From Anaerolineae bacterium (GTDB lineage Bacteria; Chloroflexota; Anaerolineae; B4-G1; SLSP01): DNA of 11,399 bases. Location of the stretch: NCBI GenBank assembly GCA_016934645.1, contig JAFGSL010000070.1:1-11399 (forward strand), read 5' to 3'. The notes below the pieces were generated by a model. It saw only the letters and a list, made by a program, of their open reading frames with translations. It was not told the DNA's origin and made no database searches. Position 1 is the first letter of the stretch; every line of letters starts with the position of its first letter. The position numbers and the translations under genes are program-made. Of the stretch, positions 1 through 5,691 are shown in pieces.

Positions 1-1284
1 GACCGGGCGGTATTCGGGCGTGATGCGGGCGCTGCCGGGATTGTCCTTGATGCGGGCGACGAGTTCGTCGGAGAGGTAGGGCGTGAGCCGGTCGAGGCGG
101 TCGACCAGGTAGGTGAGCTGTTGCTGGACGTCGCCGGCGGGTGGTTCCTGCCAGACGGTGCGGGCGAGCGCGCCCTGGTCGGCGGGCGGCGCGGCGACGA
201 GGCGCACATAATCGTCGTCCGGCTCTTTGGTGACGGCTTCCACGGTGATCGCGTCGCCGAGCAGTTCGTAGGTGGCGCGGGTCATTGCGGCCTCGCCGGG
301 ATTGGCGTGGCCTTCAGCTTCTTCGGCCAGGTTGACGGTGTGCCCGGTGGTGACGTAGGCCGTCAAGCCGTTTTCGTCGTTGTAACGCGGATTGGGCGGC
401 ACGCCGATGTGCGCCGCGAAGTACGGCCCGGAGGAGATGCCGCATTTGATCAGGAGAGCGCGCGTCTCGCCAGCGGCCTCGATGGCGGCGTATTTGTCTT
501 GCTTCATCACGTCTAACATCGCCAGCGCCGCCTGAGATGCTTTGAGAGCGTTCGCCCGCATTTCGTTGTCGGTGGTGGCGGGGAAGACGCCGAGCAGCGC
601 GTCACCGCCGAACTTGAGCAGGACGCCGCCGTGGTCGAAGAGGGCGCGCACCAGCTCCGTGAACAGGCTGTCGATGATCTCGGCGACGCGCTCCGCGCCG
701 CCGGTCACGCGCTTGAGGGCCTCGGAGAGTGGCGTGAAGCCGGAGACGTCACCGAAGAGGAACACGCCACGCTCTATGCCGCCGCGCGGTTCTCCGGCAG
801 GCTGCGGATGCATCCAGACGGGCTGCGGCAGGTAAGTCTTGATGGTCTTGAGCAAATCGGTCAGATGGTCGCGCGCCGCGTCGAAGTCGCGGTCTTTGGG
901 GCGGCGTTCCAGCGGTTCGTAGAGGGCTTCGGGCAGATAGCGTTGCAACGAAGCGCGCAGATCGTCCAACGAGCGCGCTTCCGGCAGGGACGTGATAGCC
1001 GTGGCCTCCTCTACAGGTTCCAGTGCTTGGGGTGGGGCTACCGGTGCAGGCGCAATAACAGGTTGCGCCACCCTTGCGAAGGTGTGCGAACTTTGTTCGC
1101 CTGAACCTTCGCAAGGGTAAGTGCCTTCCCTCACAAACGCCCCGCAATGCGTGCAGTAGCGCGCTTGTGACGGCAGCAGCGTGTGGCACGTCGTGCAGAT
1201 GATACTCTGAATGAGTTTAGAGCCGCAGCCCATGCAGAAACGGGCCTGAGCTGGGTTGATGGTTCCACATGTCGGACATTGCAT
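1..1284 (-). CDS. Zinc-ribbon / class III nucleotide cyclase protein, ADCY10-like, partial (C-terminus off the left edge)
   Basis: I read 428 residues in one open minus-strand frame that runs out of the window. The N-terminus is a double zinc ribbon: CPTC (3-6) with CMGC (17-20), then CTTC (30-33) with CTHC (44-47). A low-complexity Ala/Pro linker (about 56-95) follows; residues 56-72 are encoded by a palindromic repeat. A class III cyclase domain follows: FGDVSGFT with metal-binding Asp179, KFGGD with Lys224 and second metal Asp228, and VNLAEE with Asn318 but Glu322 where active homodimers have Arg. Near the left edge, LTPYLSDELV matches the segment before the second cyclase domain of the 1332-residue protein at 5684-9682, so a C2, ATPase and TPR part probably lies outside the window (inference). 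Start: ATG 1284 has AAGGA 8 bases upstream; an ATG at 1293 overlaps the previous stop (ATGA) and is the alternative. Probable product is cAMP in the cytosol; nucleotide specificity is not settled. Confidence 0.85.
   Translation of the reverse strand, partial: MQCPTCGTINPAQARFCMGCGSKLIQSIICTTCHTLLPSQARYCTHCGAFVREGTYPCEGSGEQSSHTFARVAQPVIAPAPVAPPQALEPVEEATAITSLPEARSLDDLRASLQRYLPEALYEPLERRPKDRDFDAARDHLTDLLKTIKTYLPQPVWMHPQPAGEPRGGIERGVFLFGDVSGFTPLSEALKRVTGGAERVAEIIDSLFTELVRALFDHGGVLLKFGGDALLGVFPATTDNEMRANALKASQAALAMLDVMKQDKYAAIEAAGETRALLIKCGISSGPYFAAHIGVPPNPRYNDENGLTAYVTTGHTVNLAEEAEGHANPGEAAMTRATYELLGDAITVEAVTKEPDDDYVRLVAAPPADQGALARTVWQEPPAGDVQQQLTYLVDRLDRLTPYLSDELVARIKDNPGSARITPEYRPV
1070..1118. 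repeat. Palindromic repeat, copy 1, inside a coding sequence
   Basis: Perfect 14-base inverted repeat: ACCCTTGCGAAGGT at 1070-1083 and its reverse complement at 1105-1118. The interior holds a second perfect stem, GCGAAC (1086-1091) and GTTCGC (1095-1100), around a TTT loop. The whole unit is therefore a nested hairpin of 49 bases. It has the same arms as the intergenic copies at 3124-3185 and 9694-9790, but lies inside the zinc-ribbon cyclase gene, where it is read in frame as linker residues about 56-72 (PCEGSGEQSSHTFARV). Confidence 0.85.
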
Positions 1285-1289
1285 AATCG

Positions 1290-2159
1290 TCATCCTTCCT
1301 GTTGGATCAGACGGTTTTCCTCGCGTTGGCGAATCTTGGCGCGGATTTCATCCGCTTGCTGTTGCAGGGTTTGCTCGCGCTGTTGGATCGCTGCAGCCAT
1401 GTCAACGATGGTGCGCGATAGCTGTCCGATCTCTTCCTGCCGCCCGGTGAGTTTCGCCAGCGTGGCGGGATCGAATTGGCGTGCCTCGATGGCGGCGATG
1501 GCTTCGATCAATTGCTGTGAGGGCCGGTTGAACTGGCCGTTGAGCACAATCGCCGCGACGATGGCCAAAATTACGAAAAAGATCAGTGCGATGCTGCTGA
1601 TGAAAAAGGCGCCGAGTTGGGTGATATATTGTAGCGCATCTGTGTCTTCAAAAACGATGTAGCTTTCCTCTAAAATCCCCTCAATCTTTGCGTTGAGACT
1701 GTAGATTTCCTCAAACAGCACTTCTTGTTGCGCGTCGACGCTTTCCCATTCTTTTTCGTAAACGGCGGGGATGATTGCCTGGAAGTTGGCGGCATGGCTT
1801 TGCAGCGCCTCCTGCAACGCGACGAGGGCATTTTTCTCCTCGGGACTGCTGGCCTTGATGAGAGCCTGACGGACGAAGGTCTCCATCTGGGCGTTGTAGT
1901 TGTCGAACGCGTCCAGATCGCTGTCATAACCCTGCGCGATGAAACTCTTTTCGGCCAGGTCCATCTTTTGGAGGATATTCTGCGCCTGGTAATATTCCCG
2001 CAGGGTGCGGAACAGAAGATCCAACACTTCGCTCTGCGCGCCAATCCGGACCGTATTGAGGAGGTTGAAGCCAATTGCCAGCGTGCAGATGAGGATGAGG
2101 ATGCCGAAAACTATGAAGAGTTTGCTTTGGATATTGAGCTTATTGAACCACGTTTTCAT
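1290..2159 (-). CDS. TM-ectodomain-TM-HAMP protein without output domain
   Basis: 289 residues. TM1 is at about 14-36, an extracytoplasmic mostly helical region at 37-180, TM2 at about 183-206, a HAMP domain at about 207-262 (Pro213 near its start and an EEIGQLSRT segment in its second helix), and a short charged coiled coil to the end. There is no kinase, methyl-accepting, GGDEF or cyclase domain after the HAMP. The layout and N-terminus (KLNIQSKL followed by TM1) resemble those of the membrane cyclase at 3197-4870 (NLKTQNKL), so the two sensor parts are probably paralogous. Start ATG 2159 has AAGGAG 6 bases upstream. It begins 23 bases after the stop of the gene at 2183-3094, and its TGA lies 5 bases before the preferred ATG of the zinc-ribbon cyclase. 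Role by inference: a sensor or HAMP partner for the cyclases or the receptor of this locus. Confidence 0.85.
   Translation of the reverse strand: MKTWFNKLNIQSKLFIVFGILILICTLAIGFNLLNTVRIGAQSEVLDLLFRTLREYYQAQNILQKMDLAEKSFIAQGYDSDLDAFDNYNAQMETFVRQALIKASSPEEKNALVALQEALQSHAANFQAIIPAVYEKEWESVDAQQEVLFEEIYSLNAKIEGILEESYIVFEDTDALQYITQLGAFFISSIALIFFVILAIVAAIVLNGQFNRPSQQLIEAIAAIEARQFDPATLAKLTGRQEEIGQLSRTIVDMAAAIQQREQTLQQQADEIRAKIRQREENRLIQQEG
1293..1297 (-). promoter_or_regulatory. Ribosome binding site deciding the start of the zinc-ribbon cyclase
   Basis: On the minus strand AAGGA lies 8 bases before ATG 1284. For the alternative ATG at 1293 the purine-rich stretch touches the start codon, leaving poor spacing. 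The site overlaps the end of the upstream gene, so re-initiation by the same ribosomes is likely. Confidence 0.5.
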
Positions 2160-2182
2160 TGTTTGCTCCTTGCCGGGTACAG

Positions 2183-3094
2183 TCAGGCGCTCTCGGCGTC
2201 TCGTCCGGGGAATGTCGGGTTGAACTTACGGCGCCGGGTTTCGTGAAGCTGTTCACGGAGACTGCCGATTTCGGCTTCGAATTCTGCCTCACGTGTTTGG
2301 GATGTTTGTGCCAGGTGTTCCAACGCGCGCGCTAACTGGCCGAGTCTGTCGTGGCGGCCGTCAATCTCATCTAGCACTTCAGGTCGGAAATGATCGCCCG
2401 TGATGGCGGTCGCGGCCTGGGTCAGTGTCAGAACAGGTTGTGTGATGCGGCTGGCCAGGCCAAAGGCCCAGATGGCGAGAAAAGGCAGGAAGATCAGGCT
2501 GATGGCGCCAGTGCGAATCGCGCTTTGCAAGTCGCTCTCGAGCGTCTGCATTGCTGTTTGCCGAGCCGTTTCAATCTCGTAGATCAACTCCCGTAGCGCG
2601 CTGCGCACTACATCGCTCTCTTGTTGGGTGACGGCCCGCTGTGCCTCGATCTCATCCCACGTCCAACCCTGCGTGCTGAAGATATGTTTGATCTCCTCGA
2701 AGGCTTCCATGTAGGTTGTCTGTGCGTCGCTGATGTCGCCGACAAGTGCGAATTCTCTGTCGGAGAGATCGTACTCCATCTCATCTTGTAATTCGGCGAG
2801 CGCGGCATCGATTTCCTCGCGCGCTTCGTTGAAGAATTCCAGCGATTCCTCTCCATATTCGCCTTCGGTGTAAACGTAGTAGTTCTCCTCAATGATTTGG
2901 TTGACGACGTAGTAGTTTACCGTGTCTTCCAGGAGCATCAGTTTTATGCCTTCGTTGTAGATGTTGTCGCTGTCTGCCCAGACACGGTTAAATGCAAGCG
3001 TAGAGGCGACAATGAGGCCAATGCAGATGAGGAGGATAAGGCCGAAAGCCCCCAGTGCTTTCACGCCGGTGAAAAATCTTTTGATGCGTTGCAT
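2183..3094 (-). CDS. TM-acidic ectodomain-TM-HAMP protein without output domain
   Basis: 303 residues. TM1 is at about 13-36, an extracytoplasmic region at 38-194, TM2 at about 195-215, HAMP at about 216-268 (Pro220, then HDRLGQLARALEHL), a coiled coil at about 262-290 and a short tail ending PGRDAESA. The ectodomain is strikingly acidic: I count about 38 Asp/Glu against 9 Lys/Arg. No catalytic or signalling output domain follows the HAMP. Start ATG 3094 has AAGGAG 7 bases upstream. It lies downstream of the membrane cyclase, from which it is separated by a palindromic repeat (3124-3185), and upstream of the similar protein at 1290-2159. The HAMP call is firm; the function is unknown. Likely roles are an accessory sensor or a HAMP partner for the neighbouring cyclase. 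Confidence 0.85.
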   Translation of the reverse strand: MQRIKRFFTGVKALGAFGLILLICIGLIVASTLAFNRVWADSDNIYNEGIKLMLLEDTVNYYVVNQIIEENYYVYTEGEYGEESLEFFNEAREEIDAALAELQDEMEYDLSDREFALVGDISDAQTTYMEAFEEIKHIFSTQGWTWDEIEAQRAVTQQESDVVRSALRELIYEIETARQTAMQTLESDLQSAIRTGAISLIFLPFLAIWAFGLASRITQPVLTLTQAATAITGDHFRPEVLDEIDGRHDRLGQLARALEHLAQTSQTREAEFEAEIGSLREQLHETRRRKFNPTFPGRDAESA

Positions 3095-3123
3095 AGCTTT
3101 CTCCTTGTGAAAGGTGTTAGGAT

Positions 3124-3185
3124 ACCCTTGCGAAGGTTTTTGGTAGATTTGGCTTCAATAGTTAGTGCGCAACCTTTGCAAGGGT
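3124..3185. repeat. Palindromic repeat, copy 2, intergenic
   Basis: Left arm ACCCTTGCGAAGGTT at 3124-3138 and right arm AACCTTTGCAAGGGT at 3171-3185 are complementary at 14 of 15 positions. TGCGCAA precedes and joins the right arm, as in copy 3. On the transcribed (minus) strand the hairpin begins 11 bases after the TAA of the membrane cyclase gene and ends about 30 bases before the next start. It could stabilise the mRNA or reduce read-through. No T-tract follows, so I do not call it a terminator. Confidence 0.8.
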
Positions 3186-3196
3186 GAACGCGTCAG

Positions 3197-4870
3197 TTAC
3201 TTGGAGGTCATAACTTCGACGCCATCCCAGTCTTCGGGAAGGGGCTGGTTGAGCATCGCCGTTGCGTGTTCCAGGTACAGCGCAGCGGTCTTGTCATCGG
3301 GATCGCGTTGCAGCACCGCTTTGAAACTCGCGATGGCTTCGGTAAATTTGCCGGTCGTGTATAGTTTCAGGCCGCGCTCGAAATCGGCTTTGGTCTGCTC
3401 GCGGCGCAGGCGCACGCTTTCCGGCGCTCCATCGTAGACTTCGTACAGGGCGATAGGATGTTCGCGGCCTTTGACCTGTGCTTTGCCCAGGTAGCGCATC
3501 TGATACCGGATCGGCTTTTGAAGGCGCATCAGCGTCTCCTCGCTAATGATCATCGAGATACCGTAGAATTTGGTCAGACCTTCCAGCCGCGACGTCAGGT
3601 TGACGTTGTCGGAGAAGGCGTCGCCTTGCATGCGCATCTCTTCACCGATCATGCCTACCATCATGTGCCCGGTGTGGATGCCGATGCCGACCTGGATGGG
3701 CGGTAGCCCTTTGCGGTGAAGTTCGACATTGAAGGCTTCGACCTGTCGCTGCTTCTCGATGCCGGCCCTGACAGCGTCATCCACGGCATACGGGAAGATC
3801 GCCATCATCCCATCGCCGAGGAATTTGACGATGAAGCCGTCGTAACGTTGGATGATAGGGCTGACCATTTGCAGATAGGCGTTGACAAAGTCGAAGTTCT
3901 CCTGCGGACTCATATCTTCGGACATCGTGGTGAAGCCGCGAATGTCGGAGAACATCACCGCCATTTCCGCGCTGACGTGATCGCCCAATTTGACGTCGAT
4001 AAGGCTTGGCTTTTCCAGGAATTCGAGGTACTGGTCGGGCACAAAACGTTCAGCAGCTTGCAGGAACAACTCGCGTTCGCGCGCCGACGTGGTGATCGAC
4101 TCTACCATCGCGGCGAAAGCACGTGTCAATTTGCCCATTTCGTCACGTCGCCGGATGTACTTTGTTAGCGATTCGGGATTGTATGTGTTGGTTTCGAGCG
4201 CGGCAACGGCGTTGGTCAGGTGCATCACCGGTTCGGTGATCTGGTGGGCGATGCTCGCGGAGCCGATGACGAGTATGGTGAGGAGCACCAACGTGCTAAG
4301 ACCAAGGAAGAGGGTGTTACGTACCTGCTGGCGCGTCTGCTGCGTTAACTCCTGTAGGGTCAACTCACGCTTGATCAACATCACTTCGATTTGCGCCTGG
4401 ACGGCATCTGCCAGACTGTCGGCTTCGTCCAGGCTGCGCTGGATAGTGAGGGTTTCGTCGGTATCGCCCATCTCATAGGCCAGCTCAATGGCGGCGACAG
4501 CCGCGTTGTACTCACCAAGATTTTGCTCCAGGGTGGTCAAGTCTTCGTTCTTGTCCGTTGTGTTGGCATTCAGATGCGCGCGACGCAGGTAGGCATCTAG
4601 CTGCTCGTCGTAGCGTTGATACTGTCCAGGGAAATAAGCATCATCGGTGAGTAGGTAGTTCTTGGAATCGATCCAGCGCCGGAGAAAGTATCCTTGCGCT
4701 TTGGCGACTTCCGCGAGAGCGGACGTTTCTCGCTCGACCTGCCTGATCTTTTCTTGCAGACGCAAGACGTTGACCATGCTCCAACCCGTTGTCACTGCGC
4801 CCACCAGTGCAATGATGGCAAAAGTGAGCAGGAGCTTATTCTGAGTTTTTAAATTCGCGAACCATCTCAT
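3197..4870 (-). CDS. Membrane adenylyl cyclase, TM-HAMP-class III cyclase-TPR
   Basis: 557 residues from ATG 4870. TM1 is at about 12-35, a helical extracytoplasmic region at 36-184, TM2 at about 185-208, HAMP at about 208-262, and a class III cyclase domain at about 300-480. A helical TPR-like tail at 490-541 (GLKLYTTGKFTEAIASFKAV) ends the protein. The catalytic set is complete: metal Asp309 (FSDIRGFT) and Asp353, Lys349 (KFLGD), Asp417 at the purine-specifying position, and Asn424 and Arg428 (VNLTSR). Lys plus Asp predicts ATP to cAMP, acting as a homodimer at the inner face of the membrane. A frame extension to TTG 4912 exists, but ATG 4870 has GGAGGG 3 to 4 bases upstream and puts TM1 near the N-terminus, as in the paralogue at 1290-2159. 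It lies 45 bases after the cyclic-nucleotide receptor gene. The extracytoplasmic ligand is unknown. Confidence 0.92.
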   Translation of the reverse strand: MRWFANLKTQNKLLLTFAIIALVGAVTTGWSMVNVLRLQEKIRQVERETSALAEVAKAQGYFLRRWIDSKNYLLTDDAYFPGQYQRYDEQLDAYLRRAHLNANTTDKNEDLTTLEQNLGEYNAAVAAIELAYEMGDTDETLTIQRSLDEADSLADAVQAQIEVMLIKRELTLQELTQQTRQQVRNTLFLGLSTLVLLTILVIGSASIAHQITEPVMHLTNAVAALETNTYNPESLTKYIRRRDEMGKLTRAFAAMVESITTSARERELFLQAAERFVPDQYLEFLEKPSLIDVKLGDHVSAEMAVMFSDIRGFTTMSEDMSPQENFDFVNAYLQMVSPIIQRYDGFIVKFLGDGMMAIFPYAVDDAVRAGIEKQRQVEAFNVELHRKGLPPIQVGIGIHTGHMMVGMIGEEMRMQGDAFSDNVNLTSRLEGLTKFYGISMIISEETLMRLQKPIRYQMRYLGKAQVKGREHPIALYEVYDGAPESVRLRREQTKADFERGLKLYTTGKFTEAIASFKAVLQRDPDDKTAALYLEHATAMLNQPLPEDWDGVEVMTSK

Positions 4871-4873
4871 GTT

Positions 4874-4879
4874 CCCTCC
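4874..4879 (-). promoter_or_regulatory. Ribosome binding site deciding the start of the membrane cyclase
   Basis: GGAGGG on the minus strand lies 3 to 4 bases before ATG 4870. It favours this start over the TTG at 4912 or the ATG just after it. The 14 extra residues of the longer form would sit before TM1 with no recognisable feature. Confidence 0.65.
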
Positions 4880-4915
4880 AGAATTCGTCGAGAATCCACC
4901 ATCCACCATCAACAG

Positions 4916-5626
4916 CTATCTGCGCTTACGCAATGATCGTGCCTGACTTTGCAGCGTCTGGAAATAGTCGGTCTCTGTGATCTCTTCGAGTTGTTTCTGT
5001 CGCTTGGCTTCGTTGATCTCGATTCGCAGTTCCATAACTTCTTTGCGCAGTTCTTCCTCGCGTTGATGCACCTGCGCAGCCATCTGTGCGAACTCGGCGG
5101 CTAGGCTTTCAATGGAGTTATCCTGGTAATCCTTACTGGCGGCAAAGCTGCGATCGTATTGCCCGGCGGCGACACGCTGAATCCACTCGCGGACTTCGGA
5201 TAGGAAATCGGTGGTGTAGCGGATGCGATCGTTGAGCCCGGCCATCACGGCCAGCGCCATATCGGGGTAGGCGCGCAGCAACTGGCGGAGATCGTCGCCG
5301 GTTAGGACGAGGACTTCGGCAGGCTCCAGGGCGCGCGCGCTCAACGAGCGGGGCTGGTTGTCGATGAGCGCCATCTCGCCTAGTGCCTCGCCCGCTTCGA
5401 AGATGCGGATGGGGCGTTCCTCACCCGGCTTCTCGGGATTTGGCGTGTAAATGGCGACGCGTCCGGCGTTGACGATGAAGAGTTCGTCGCCCGGGTCGCC
5501 CATCGAGAAGAGTACCTCCCCATCGGCTAACATACGAGATTTGAGTGCGGCAGCGACCTCATTGAGCGCCGCCTCCGGCAGACGATTGAAAATCAATATT
5601 GTCTTGAGTCCGGTGATCTCTGTCAT
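4916..5626 (-). CDS. Cyclic-nucleotide-binding domain fused to HAMP-like segment and coiled coil
   Basis: 236 residues, no membrane segment. Residues about 8-130 form a CRP/PKA-type cNMP-binding domain: the beta-roll glycines of GDPGDELFIVNAGRV (43-57), then a phosphate-binding cassette GEMALIDNQPRS (83-94) with Glu84 and Arg93, the residues that hold the ribose and cyclic phosphate in this family. No helix-turn-helix follows, so it is not a CRP-type regulator. Residues about 145-190 look like a HAMP module (IQRVAAGQYD, then SIESLAAEFAQMAAQVHQREEEL). A coiled coil runs to about 213 and is followed by a tail, EITETDYFQTLQSQARSLRKRR split as acidic EITETDYF (215-222) and a basic end. ATG 5626 has a strong AGGAGGT. 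Sitting between two cyclase genes, it is the likely cAMP receptor of the locus (inference). It may pass the signal on by HAMP or coiled-coil pairing. Confidence 0.88.
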   Translation of the reverse strand: MTEITGLKTILIFNRLPEAALNEVAAALKSRMLADGEVLFSMGDPGDELFIVNAGRVAIYTPNPEKPGEERPIRIFEAGEALGEMALIDNQPRSLSARALEPAEVLVLTGDDLRQLLRAYPDMALAVMAGLNDRIRYTTDFLSEVREWIQRVAAGQYDRSFAASKDYQDNSIESLAAEFAQMAAQVHQREEELRKEVMELRIEINEAKRQKQLEEITETDYFQTLQSQARSLRKRR

Positions 5627-5646
5627 TTCGACCTCCTAGTCGTCTA

Positions 5647-5691
5647 GACTCTAAAGTCCAATGGTAATTACATTCATTCTAGCTCAGAATG
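5647..5691. other. Intergenic spacer with small palindromes, unassigned
   Basis: The 57-base gap between the large cyclase and the receptor gene holds an 8-base palindrome GTAATTAC (5664-5671), a 6-base stem CATTCT/AGAATG (5675-5680 and 5686-5691) straddling the TGA of the large cyclase, and a 4-base stem GACT/AGTC (5647-5658). It is AT-richer than its surroundings. It could be a regulator site or weak promoter for the downstream genes, but I see no convincing -35/-10 pair. Confidence 0.25.

Noticed and set aside
1725..2246. Plus-strand open frame (173 codons)
   Set aside because: Antisense to the TM-HAMP gene, spans the end of one real gene and the start of another, and its translation shows no domain.
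1290..3094. Methyl-accepting chemotaxis proteins or histidine kinases
   Set aside because: Both proteins end shortly after HAMP; no methylation helices, hairpin tip, H-box or ATP-binding motifs.
3095..3196. Promoter for the two HAMP genes
   Set aside because: The gap is mostly the palindromic repeat and no convincing -35/-10 pair could be read on the minus strand.
3716..4168. Plus-strand open frame (150 codons)
   Set aside because: Antisense to the HAMP and catalytic part of the membrane cyclase; no motif of its own.
4868..4912. TTG start at 4912 for the membrane cyclase
   Set aside because: The ATG at 4870 has GGAGGG just upstream and gives an N-terminus like that of the paralogue; the extension has no supporting signal.
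4916..5626. CRP/FNR transcription factor
   Set aside because: The cNMP domain is clear, but the C-terminal part is HAMP-like and coiled coil, with no helix-turn-helix.
5675..5691. Rho-independent terminator after the large cyclase
   Set aside because: The stem is only 6 base pairs, AT-rich, and no T-run follows on the minus strand.
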